Below, one piece after another: positions 1 through 7,898 of a stretch of DNA of 12,869 nt. Below the pieces are notes generated by a model. That model was not told the DNA's origin. It saw only the letters and a list, made by a program, of their open reading frames with translations, and ran no database searches. Position 1 is the first letter of the stretch; each line of letters begins with the position of its first letter. The translations under genes were made by a program, and so were the position numbers. Source of the stretch: Physocladia obscura (Eukaryota > Chytridiomycota > Chytridiomycetes > Chytridiales > Chytriomycetaceae). Where the stretch lies: contig JADGJH010000952.1 in the NCBI GenBank assembly GCA_027596945.1, positions 1 to 12,869 on the forward strand, written 5' to 3'.

Positions 1-1190
1 AAATTGTTGTTCTATTCTTGGAAATAAATAATAAGATTCTAAAAACTAAATTATACTTTACTGTGCCAATTCCACCAGTTTAAATGAATCTGCCTTTGCA
101 GGATTCAACACAATACTGTCACCTCTAAATTTTGGTAAACATGTTGTCCAGGGGATGGTGCACTACTGAAGGATATCCACTGATCCATTTTACAGTATTG
201 CTAAATCTGTCCTGAGTGCCATGGAATGGGAAGGAGTGTAAAGAAAAGGTTTGCACTTATCCCTAGGGCTGCTGCAAGTCTATTACAGCACCTATAAGTG
301 TCACTTTCATAGTAGAAGACTTGAAGTGGTGCAGAGACACTGGTTGAGCTTGATGCACCACAGAGCTGTTTGCATCCTGCAAACAACATTCAATTTTTCA
401 GAATATCTTCAATTTATTAATTGAACCTCAAAACCAACAAGAAAAAAAACAAATTAATAATGAAAATCAAGACATACATAATCAAAAAGAACAAAAACAA
501 GCAAACAAGCAATGAATAATAAAATATAAATAAACAAATATTTACAAAGATGATTATTGAATAAAGTCAAGGTGTTTTGAACAAACTTGACCATCATGTG
601 AAAATTTTACACAACATCTTGCAACTAACCCAAAAGTACAGTAGCAAAAGATACAACAATGCCAGACAAAGTTAAGATATTTTCATTGGAAGTAAGCAAG
701 TCATCAGTTCCCCAATATGTTTGGGAAAAGCAGCATAAGAAAAGCTTCAAACTGGACCACAGGAAATATATTGAATAGCCCTGGCTTCTTATTGAAAACA
801 CTCAAAAAATATGTCAAAACTTTCCATCATTAATTTTTTGGTTTCAAAATAAAGATCAGATGAAAAACATCAATAAACTAATAAGCTGTAAAGACAATTT
901 TTATTCATGTATATACTGCACAGCTGTATTTAAGTAGATCATAGCTGCTGGAGATATTCAGTGACTGTTCAAAGGATGTTCAAGCAATGAGAGAACCACA
1001 CAAATGCTGGCTTTCAATATGTAAGGATGTGGAGTGGAGTTTTCAAGGCCCAATTGCTACTTTGCCCCTGCTTAAATGAAATTAATTTTTGAAACAACGT
1101 GAAATAAGCAAAAACATTTAAAAAAATGGCCAAGCCATATTGAATTTTTTTACTCACTTTTCAAGAATTGAATGAGTTGTGTGCATGACA
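1..1190. other. Gene-free, CpG-free AT-rich region (probable decayed repeat DNA)
   Basis: I find no credible gene here. By eye there is not one CG dinucleotide from 1 to 1097; the first is at 1098-1099. TG and CA are common. The minus strand between about 389 and 60 has a 62-codon open stretch (Cys-rich start, then Ser/Thr) that continues past single stops, so it may be the remains of an old coding element, but I do not recognise it. Positions 420-560 are A-rich low-complexity sequence. The missing CpG fits long-term cytosine methylation and deamination, or a RIP-like process, acting on repeats; that cause is inferred. Confidence 0.6.
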
Positions 1191-1192
1191 TA

Positions 1193-1221
1193 CAGTTTGT
1201 CCCAAAAAAATGTACCACCCC
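1193..1221 (+). repeat. Left terminal inverted repeat of the Tc1/mariner copy
   Basis: A 29-base repeat identical to the reverse complement of 2119-2147. It starts CAGTTTGTCCC and includes an A7 run and TACCACCCC; similarity stops after the last C. The TA just outside is the target duplication. These ends are the expected transposase recognition sites. Confidence 0.95.
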
Positions 1222-1237
1222 CCGAAAACAAACAAAG

Positions 1238-2108
1238 ATGTACACTGAAGCCCAGCAGCAGCTTATAATCGAACTCAAGGCTGCGGAATGTGAGTGGAGC
1301 TATATCAGCAAACAAGTGGGCAAATCCAGGGAGGCCATTCGCAAGTGGTTCCGCCGCTATTGTCAAATTCGCGATTTACCACCAAAACCAAAACTTCATA
1401 AAAAGGTCACAGATGGCCGCGTTGGACTTCAGTTGAAGAAAGTGGTTGAGGAGAATCCTCTAATGTCAGTCAGAGACGTGAAAGTGGAGCTGGCCAATTG
1501 TCTCGGCCCCATATCCACATTCCGTCGAAATCAACCATCAACCGATTTGAATTAGAAAACAGCCTGATACTACGCAAAGACTTGAAGAAGCCTCTGTTAT
1601 CTAATGCAAATCGTATGAAAAGGCCGGAATTCGCGAAGGTTCATCTCGAAGATGTTGACCTTTTGGTGAGCGACACAATTTGGAGCAATGAAACTACGGT
1701 GCGGAAATGCATGAAGGGAAAAGACCTCTACTTTCGTGTTCACTCTAGTGTCCCAAACGAGAATCTGCTGATAAATCATCAATTGTAGCAAGGTGGTTTT
1801 TCGGTCATGTTCTGGGGGTGTTTCAGTTGTTTCGGTCTTGGACCTCTGGTTGCCCTCGTGGGCAACCAAAACCAACACACGTATAAGAAACTACTAGAGG
1901 ACTACCTAATATTGAGAATTTATGGCATGTAATTAAGCATCGGAGGCAAAAAAAATTTGGGATTCCTGGCATGAAAGATCAGCTAACTGATCAAATTTTT
2001 CAAATTTGGGATGAAATTGACATGGAGCTATGTGAATCACTTCTAGACTCCATGGAGAATAGATTGAGAGAGTGTGTTCGTTTGGGGGGGAAGATAACGA
2101 CATATTAA
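1238..2108 (+). pseudogene. Decayed Tc1/mariner transposase
   Basis: The first frame starts at ATG 1238 (MYTEAQQQLIIEL) and encodes a paired-like DNA-binding region with two probable helix-turn-helix segments (about residues 1-50 and 60-95). Near 1500-1525 the reading shifts by one frame into the start of the DDE catalytic domain (DVDLLVSDTIWSNETTVRKC). Where this family normally has a catalytic Asp in an FSDET-type motif, the sequence reads WSNET, so Asp appears replaced by Asn. A TAG interrupts the frame at about 1786. After YKKLLEDYLI the sequence jumps to IENLWHVIKH in another frame, removing the stretch that would carry the second and third catalytic acids. The C-terminal tail then runs to TAA at 2106-2108. 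It cannot encode active transposase. Confidence 0.9.
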
Positions 2109-2118
2109 TAAAAATTTT

Positions 2119-2147
2119 GGGGTGGTACATTTTTTTGGGACAAACTG
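2119..2147 (-). repeat. Right terminal inverted repeat of the Tc1/mariner copy
   Basis: The reverse complement matches 1193-1221 at all 29 positions. The adjacent TA (2148-2149) is the right target-site copy. This end lies 88 bases before the ATG of the downstream zinc-finger gene. Confidence 0.95.
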
Positions 2148-2235
2148 TATGTGAAATCAATATCCTAATTTCTGTAGCTTATTTACATATACACATGTTC
2201 GTTTCTTACCCTTGTTTGAAAAAACTGATATTGCC

Positions 2236-3342
2236 ATGAAAACATGTGGCAATGCAAATTTTCAAAAACAAGAAATCCGTATACCTGATCACGAAATGGA
2301 GCTAAGACCGGGAAAAGGGAAAGACAGATGTCTTCTTGACGACATTGACCGCTTTCCGTACGATGAGTTCGGACGCGGCCTTGTTATCGATGCAAACGAA
2401 AGCAGCAACAACGCAAATAAGAGGCTTGAATCCGCAGTTGCAAAACCGCTCGGAAGCTTTAACGGTGGCACCGGCTTTCGCGGGCCCGGCGGCGTTTCGC
2501 TGCTCGATGACGAAGCTGACTCAAACACTAACGATACCATTCAACTCGAACAAAACGATTGTGAATCCGACAACCATATCTACCTCTCCGAATATATTCT
2601 CCCCAAACCTCCAACATCGCGCGATTTTTCCAACCAATGCTACGCATCTTCGCCGCGCGTGCGGGCTCTCGACATGCACGAAGCAATGATGACATCGACT
2701 CTGCCCTTCCGAGATATGAAAACGGGCTATTTCCATCCAATCCCAACAGCGATATCGACAAGCCAAAGCCCCATTCCCATTGCAAATCCTTTTGACGAGT
2801 ATCGAGATATGCGCCAAACTGAGTTTATGGATGCTTCTGAGGAAGATTTTTATGCTGCTGATGTGTGGAACCGGCGGAATTCCGCGTTTTCGTCAAATCC
2901 TGATAACCCTGCTTTTGTTGGCGGCGGTGGTAGCAACAATAGTAACGGTAGTTGTGGCGGTGCTGGTGAATCTTTTCGATTGGTTAGAAAATACACATGC
3001 TCGCATCCAGCATGCTTCAAAGGTGAGAGAAAAAAATTATCCTCCTTTTTTCACTGCTAATCATGTCTCCATGAAATTTAACCACTTTTTTTCCCCTCTA
3101 AAATTCGTCCAGAATTCTCTAAAGCAAGCGAACTTCGGAATCACAATTATGAAGACCATCAAGTTTCCGCACCACACATGTGCACATATTGTTTCTCGCA
3201 TTTTTCGCGTAAAAACGACCTCATACGGCATTTGAAAAGCGTGTATGGTTCTGAACCCAAAGCGGATGTTTGTAAGACGTGTAGAAAAGGTTTCTCTCGG
3301 CCTGACTCATTGAAACGACATGAACGCATGTGTCTCGAATAG
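2236..3342 (+). CDS. C2H2-type zinc-finger protein, probable transcription factor (2 exons)
   Basis: Exons 2236-3022 and 3113-3342 give 338 residues; the 90-base intron (GTGAGA...CCAG, phase 1) splits the first zinc finger. Residues 1-245 are acidic, Ser/Asn-rich and low in complexity, with a Gly/Asn/Ser run near 225-245. Three adjacent fingers end the protein: finger 1 C255-x4-C260-x12-H273-x4-H278; finger 2 C286-x2-C289-x12-H302, with Tyr307 where the second His is expected; finger 3 C316-x2-C319-x12-H332-x3-C336 (C2HC). Such C-terminal fingers usually bind DNA in the nucleus; the target is unknown. The first ATG in the open frame is 2236. The frame stays open upstream to the transposon, so a lost or upstream 5' exon cannot be excluded. 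Gene boundaries are fairly sure, and exact function is not. Confidence 0.82.
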
Positions 3343-3608
3343 CTTCTTTTTTTTGTTGTATTTGTTTCATTTTGTGTGTCTTGTAATTATTTTTCTGGAA
3401 CTTCACGCAAGAAACACGAAGAAAAGAAAGAAAAACCTCGTGATCACTGTCATATTTGCCAACTCTATCTATTTTATTTTCAGTAGCCAATACTTTCTTG
3501 AAGTTGACCAGTGATTCAAAACTGGAAGGAATATTGACTTTTGTAGTTTGGGATTCTGTGTGGATTTTTCCTGCCAAAGTGTAAAGCACAATGGTGATTG
3601 ACACATGA

Positions 3609-3639
3609 CCTACCCCTAACAATTTCAATTTTATTCATT
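3609..3639. repeat. 31-base direct repeat, copy A
   Basis: Identical to 5580-5610. On the minus strand it lies about 160 bases past the last stop of the decayed ORF and includes AATAAA at 3635-3630, so it could be its 3' end. It begins CCTACCCCTAAC on the plus strand. Confidence 0.85.
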
Positions 3640-3799
3640 CACACTAATTCACATTAATGGAAGACATCAAAACTAATGGTAAAATATAAGAAGAAATAAA
3701 AGTCAAAACGGAAAGTAAAAAAACCGCTAAGGGAAAAAATAATTGACTTGAACTTCTGCAGATCCTGGTAAAAGAAATAAGGTGAAGGAAACAAGTTTC

Positions 3800-5511
3800 C
3801 TAACAAGTATCCATGACTTGTGACCTTTCAGTCACAAAGTTATTAATAGAGAAACCATGTCCAGTTCCAGCTTTGAGAACTGCAACTGCATGGATGGTAA
3901 GTTGTTGCACTGTTGGTGAAAGATCAGAAAGCAGTGCATCCTTGATGGTACAAAAGCGAGCAGAGTAGATAGACTGAGCATGTCTGTTGATCAGGCAGCA
4001 TTCAATCTCAAACTTTTCAGCTTGTGGATTGTGTGGTGGTGGCACATACAGGTCAAAGTCTTAAAGAACTTGAATTGCATGATTAGTTGATGACTGAATG
4101 ACTTGAACAAAGTCCTGAGCGTATTTTGAATTGATGAACAATTCAGCAACAGATCCAAATTTCCCAATGAAAGAGATTTCTTCACAGTGTGTTGTGTTGC
4201 ATCCAATGGCTTTCAGAACCATTCATAGTGTGTGAATTAGCTGACTGCCTTTTCCAAAGCAAGATTTTGTCAAGTTTGAGTGAATGTAGACTCAGGTGAA
4301 ACTGGATGCCTTCTCAGGCATTTCAGAATTAGCAGGTTTTTGAAAGATGGTGGCAAGAATTTGGTTTTGTTCATTTGACTTTGTTGCTTCAAAGAATGCT
4401 GTTTGGCGTTTCTGACATGTGGAAAGATGAACTTTTCTTGCAGAGCAGAGTTTTGGCTGACTGGTTGGTGTAGTGGCAACTTGTGCATATGGGCATATTG
4501 GTGGAGGTTGTTCAGTGGTAGTGTTGCCCAAATGAGTTGGGGCAGGAGTTGCAACTGACAATTTCAGGCCCTCAATGGTTTTAGCCATAGTAGCAATGAT
4601 TTTGGCATCATGCTGGCGTAGTTTGCGTAAGATTTTGATTTCTTTCACTAGTATGCTTACAGTGGCTTCCAGAGAGCTTGTAGCTTCAGAAATTGGTCCA
4701 CTTTTGTTGGTTTTACATAGAATCGTGGAAGTGCTAATTTTTGCGATTTTTTTGGGATTAACTCCGATTTTGCTCGATTTTTCGTCGAATAATACTAAAT
4801 TTTTTACGGATTTTTTGGTATATTTTTCGAAAATTTGCGATTTTTTTTCGATTTTTTCGGAATTTTTCGAATTTTTTTGAGCTCCCAACGGTTCTTGACT
4901 GTTGGTGCTTCCTAGTTGAGCAGTGGTGGCTGTACTGATGGTTGCAGAAGCTGAAAAGGTAAAAAGTGAGTTCTCCATTGAAACAGGCCTGTTGGTGTTT
5001 GTGTTGGTGGTTGTGTTGGTGGCTGTGGGGGTGGAGATTGCGATTTTTTCGAAAATTTTCGGTGCATTTGGCAAATTGGGTGCACTGACTGGTTGTTTGG
5101 CAGCTGGGAGTGAAGCCTGTGTGATTATTTTCCATATTTTGCTGTTCAGGTGGTGTCCCATGTCTCTGAGTGGTCTGTGCTGTGATTCCAGAAGCCAGTT
5201 TTCAATTCTGTCAGTATGTTTGCAGTTGTTACAAAAAAGATACTTCAGATGAGGATGCCTGGCTACACATCCTTTGCAGCCCAATTTCGAAGCTGGACAT
5301 TCAATAATATTGAAAATAGAGTCCCAAATTGCCTTTCTGAGATCCTGGAGGCCTGATTTTGTGTCAGGAACGTCAGGAATTGTGTATGGGCCAAATTTAA
5401 AGCCCAGAGCGGTGGCTGGGGCCTTTGGAGCATCTGAGGCATCAGGGGGACCAGGAAGATCTCCTGAACTTCTAGTGGTTTGTAGTAAGCAGTGATGGCT
5501 TTCGGAGGCAT
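3800..5511 (-). pseudogene. Decayed ORF with CxxC-x11-CxxC zinc-ribbon-like motif, possible element ORF1
   Basis: The minus-strand frame begins at ATG 5511 (MPPKAITAYYKP). At a C5 run (5449-5445) it must shift one frame to continue; one lost C would explain this. The main frame then runs unbroken to TGA at 4294-4292. It shows CKGC-x11-CNNC in its first third, a Thr/Ser/Asn-rich stretch, Lys-rich low-complexity tracts (about 4740-4880), a short leucine-heptad-like coiled coil (SILVKEIKILRKLRQ) and a Pro-rich part. After this stop the same frame stays coding-like through a second TGA and one TAA to TAG at 3802-3800, including EISFIGKFGSVAELFINSK, which resembles the beta-alpha-beta pattern of RRM-like regions in LINE ORF1 proteins. 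Both TGAs sit where CGA (Arg) would fit. The ORF1 identity is inference; it could also be a lineage-specific host gene. Confidence 0.55.
4740..4880 (-). repeat. Low-complexity T/CG tracts (CGATTTTTTCGAAAA-like) inside the decayed ORF
   Basis: About 140 bases built from variants of CGATTTTT and TTTTCGAAAA, with a similar short patch at 5040-5065. They hold about 12 CpGs, whereas the surrounding 1.2 kb (3541-4740) has about 8. On the minus strand they keep the frame open and encode Lys/Ile/Asn/Ser/Glu-rich sequence with recurring KIFEK and QIFEK units. They look like in-frame expansions of a simple motif. Confidence 0.6.
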
Positions 5512-5579
5512 CGAATGCTCTTGCTGCTGGGCACTAGTGTTTGCAGAGTACCAACACTAATTTTCAAAAAACAAAAGTC

Positions 5580-5610
5580 CCTACCCCTAACAATTTCAAT
5601 TTTATTCATT
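5580..5610. repeat. 31-base direct repeat, copy B
   Basis: Identical to 3609-3639. It lies 68 bases upstream of the decayed minus-strand ORF start, with diverged similarity continuing to about 5670. No protein-coding homologue of the ORF follows at higher coordinates, so this copy is either a truncated element end or a terminal repeat. Confidence 0.85.
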
Positions 5611-5688
5611 GTACTGAAACAAGACATCAACACTACTGGTAGCTTCAAAAAAGAAAGAAATAAAGGAAGTGGGAGTTGAGTGTACAGA

Positions 5689-5711
5689 TTTTTTTTTTTT
5701 TTTTTTTTTTT
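5689..5711. repeat. Homopolymer run of 23 T
   Basis: An uninterrupted T tract (poly-A on the minus strand) about 20 bases beyond the similarity of direct repeat copy B. It may be a relic poly-A tail of a retroposed sequence or a simple-sequence expansion. Its length in the assembly may be unreliable. Confidence 0.7.
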
Positions 5712-6126
5712 AAGTGTAAAAGCGAAAGTGGAACTGAAATGGAAATAAAGAGTATTATTTGAATTCATTAATAAATTTTTTTAACTTCACGGTTGAGCTG
5801 CTTCAAAATGGCCCTTTTGAAAGATGATGCTTGGCTGAAGAGATTTCGTAAAAAATAAGTAATAATGAAATTGAAATGAAAAGCGCCAAAAGAGTGTCTC
5901 CTGCGGAATTCATTTCAAGCCCAGCTGACAGCACTCAGTTAAAAAAAATAAATATTGAGTAACTACGTTGGACACAAAGAATTTTAGCATTCAATAATTT
6001 AAAATCGATTATAATTGTATCTATAAATCGGTAATCGGTGAAGTTTTGAAAGTTCCATAGTCACCCACTTTCACTTTATAAAAAAATTTTTTATATATAT
6101 TTCATTCCAAAAACCGGCGTCAAGGA
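5712..6126 (+). promoter_or_regulatory. Upstream region of the Reeler-like gene, with TATA-like sequence
   Basis: No gene is visible in these 415 bases. The likely core promoter is the TTTATAAAAAA and TATATATATTT cluster at about 6074-6102, some 25 to 50 bases before the ATG at 6127. No upstream element is recognisable. Confidence 0.4.
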
Positions 6127-7072
6127 ATGAAAGCAAAAAAAAATTACAAAAAAATGCGGAACAGCACTTTCTGCATTCTCTCATCAATCTTCACACTCCT
6201 CCTTCTCGCATTCCCAGCAACCGCATTCACAAACGGCACACTGATTCCTTCATACATTTGCGACATTGACGACTTGAACATCGGCAGCCCAAAGTCTCTT
6301 GCCGACGTAATTCCGAACCTAAAAGAAAGCGGCGCGCAGGCAAAGATTGCCGGGTACCACCATTTGCTGACAAATGCCACGGGATATGCTGGTCAGAATC
6401 TGTGCACGGCTGTTCTTGCGAATGGCGGAAAGACAATTTCAGCCTCCGAGAATAATATTACGATCGTGACTATTGGAGGAGAGCATTTGAGTTGCGTTTG
6501 TTTTTGTTCTTGTTTTTGTCACATTCTCTTATCAACTTTCACTGACTCCATCACTCTGTTTTGTTATTTTTATTTTTTCAGTTGGTTTGATTGTCTGGTT
6601 TCAAGACTATCCACATGGAAATGGAACAAAACCACGGCGCATCGGGAAAATCACACACCCAGGACTCAACATGATCCACTACCCGTACAAATGTGGCCAG
6701 ACAATCGTACACGCAACCGCCCTCGACGACGACGCGTTGGTAAAGTCGCAGAGCGGCGTTATTGAATGGAAGGCCCCGAAGAAAGGGATACTTGGCGGGT
6801 TTGTTGAAGTTCGTGGGGTTTGTGTTACAAGTAATGGGTATGGCAAGTTTGCGGTGCAGATTCCAACAGCTACTACAAATACTAAAACTATCACCACAAA
6901 AAGTACTACAAAAAGTACCACTAAAAGTACGACAAAAACCAGTGCAACAACTTCAAAATCTACAACTACTACAAAACCTGCTACCACTTCAACAAAGACT
7001 ACGACTGCCACTGCTGCTACGACTGCTAAAACTGCCACAGCAACAGGAATTGTGATGAATGCTCACTTTTAA
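6127..7072 (+). CDS. Secreted Reeler-like protein with Thr/Lys-rich C-terminal tail (2 exons)
   Basis: Exons 6127-6490 and 6582-7072 give 284 residues. The 91-base intron ends TTTTTTCAG; its donor GTTGCG is weak, and GTTTTTG at 6500 is an in-frame alternative that adds three residues. A signal peptide is clear: basic start, hydrophobic core IFTLLLLAF, likely cleavage after ATA near residue 33. ATG 6154 (MRNSTFCIL) is an equally plausible start. The body (about 34-215) has N-glycosylation sites and the pattern GLIVWFQD...YKCGQTIVHATAL...GVIEWKAP...VEVRGVCVTSNGYGKFAVQ, which fits the extracellular Reeler fold seen in fungal cell-surface proteins; this is pattern recognition, not a search. Residues about 218-275 are KSTT-type repeats, probably O-mannosylated. 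No GPI-type hydrophobic tail is present, so I expect a secreted or wall-associated product. Confidence 0.75.
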
Positions 7073-7898
7073 GATTTTTGGAGAGCTAACTTGTCGATGT
7101 ACTTGGAAGATGTTTATTAGTTTTTACCTACTTTTCTCTGTGTGTTTACTATCTCTATGGCTGATTTTTTGTCATTTTTTCATTTTATTTCTCCCTTCCC
7201 TCTGTTTGTTTTTGTTTCGAGTTGATCTTGAAATAAATTTGATATGAACAATAATTTTTGGATAATTTCAATTTTCATTTTTGTTGACATGCAATAGCAT
7301 GTGGTTGTCAAATTAATGGGTTGATAATATAGATGCAGTGGTATAAAGGTGGAGCCATCTAAATAAACAAGAGGTGGTGGTATGTTTGTGGTTCAAAAAT
7401 TCTTGAAAGATAATTCAAAATTTAGCTACTCCTAATTAAATTTGCGAGAAAGAGTCGCACAAGATCCCACAGGAAGAGAAATTTGGAGTAGATAAGGAGA
7501 TGGTAGGGAAGTGAAATCTGAAACATGTGTTGGACAAAGCCGAGCAGCTTTTTTCACAATATCAATTGTTCAAATTTCAAGCTGGCACTAGCAGACATGT
7601 TGCAAATTTTAAGGACTCACTCGATTTGAATTAATAAATTAGAGTTTTTTTTAGAGCGCAAAATAAAAGGATCATACCCCTAATAACGAAGCTTTTTGGC
7701 GGAGGATGTGGTAATGCGTCGAATAATGAATGATTTTAGTAAAATAATATGATACATGTAGTCTACGTATTTGATATTATTATTTTTGTTTAATTTTTAA
7801 ATTTTTAGATTTTTTTAATTAAAATTTTTATTTTGACAAACTTTTGATGACTATGAAAACAAAAAAGCAAAAAACAAAAAAAACAAAAATGAATGATT
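7073..7898. other. Convergent intergenic region with candidate poly(A) signals
   Basis: 826 bases between two converging genes. I see no ORF or RNA gene. Candidate poly(A) signals are AATAAA at 7232-7237 for the plus-strand gene, about 160 bases past its stop, and AATAAA on the minus strand at 7832-7827, about 67 bases past the stop of the minus-strand gene. A small imperfect hairpin (CATGC-AATA-GCATG) lies near 7288-7301. Positions 7760-7840 are very AT-rich. Confidence 0.5.

Larger units (their letters stand above)
1193..2147 (+). mobile_element. Tc1/mariner-family DNA transposon, internally deleted non-autonomous copy
   Basis: A 955-base element bounded by perfect 29-base terminal inverted repeats beginning CAGTTTGTCCC, flanked on both sides by TA (1191-1192 and 2148-2149), the target duplication typical of Tc1/mariner. 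It contains a broken transposase read on the plus strand. Full-length relatives are usually about 1.2 to 1.5 kb, so several hundred bases are missing; the missing part falls between the YKKLLEDYLI and IENLWHVIKH blocks. The element is CpG-rich (about 35 by eye) inside CpG-free DNA and its ends are undamaged, so insertion was probably recent and driven in trans by another copy. Confidence 0.93.
3609..5610 (-). mobile_element. Candidate unclassified element (possible non-LTR retrotransposon) bounded by direct repeats
   Basis: The same 31-base sequence occurs at 3609-3639 and 5580-5610, in the same orientation. Weaker similarity continues on the right side of both copies to about 3700 and 5670 (shared AAGACATCAA, ACTGGT/AATGGT and AGAAATAAA blocks). 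Between them lies the broken minus-strand ORF at 3800-5511. Read on the minus strand, each repeat carries AATAAA and ends TTAGGGGTAGG. One reading is a 3' UTR: a fuller element copy next to a short 5'-truncated copy, as LINEs often leave. Terminal direct repeats of a single element are the alternative. No reverse transcriptase, integrase or transposase is visible, so the class is inferred. Confidence 0.4.

Noticed and set aside
201..389. 62-codon minus-strand ORF as a small secreted Cys-rich protein
   Set aside because: No signal peptide or promoter is visible, and the sequence lies in CpG-free repeat-like DNA with coding-like sequence continuing past stops.
1597..1878. Minus-strand ORF in the transposon
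   Set aside because: It is antisense to the transposase remnant, which explains the sequence fully.
3221..3628. 135-codon minus-strand ORF
   Set aside because: It overlaps the zinc-finger exon antisense and its 3' flank, has no recognisable motif, and the plus-strand fingers explain the sequence.
3609..5610. LTR retrotransposon with very short LTRs
   Set aside because: The repeats are only 31 perfect bases, lack TG...CA ends, and no primer-binding site, protease, RT or integrase is present.
6679..7038. Val/Ala-rich minus-strand ORF that looks like membrane segments
   Set aside because: It is the antisense of the threonine-repeat tail of the Reeler-like gene; ACT/ACA repeats read backwards as Val codons.
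7283..7312. Imperfect hairpin as a terminator
   Set aside because: The CATGC-AATA-GCATG stem is only 5 bp and stem-loop terminators are not used by pol II genes; AATAAA at 7232 is the better 3'-end candidate.
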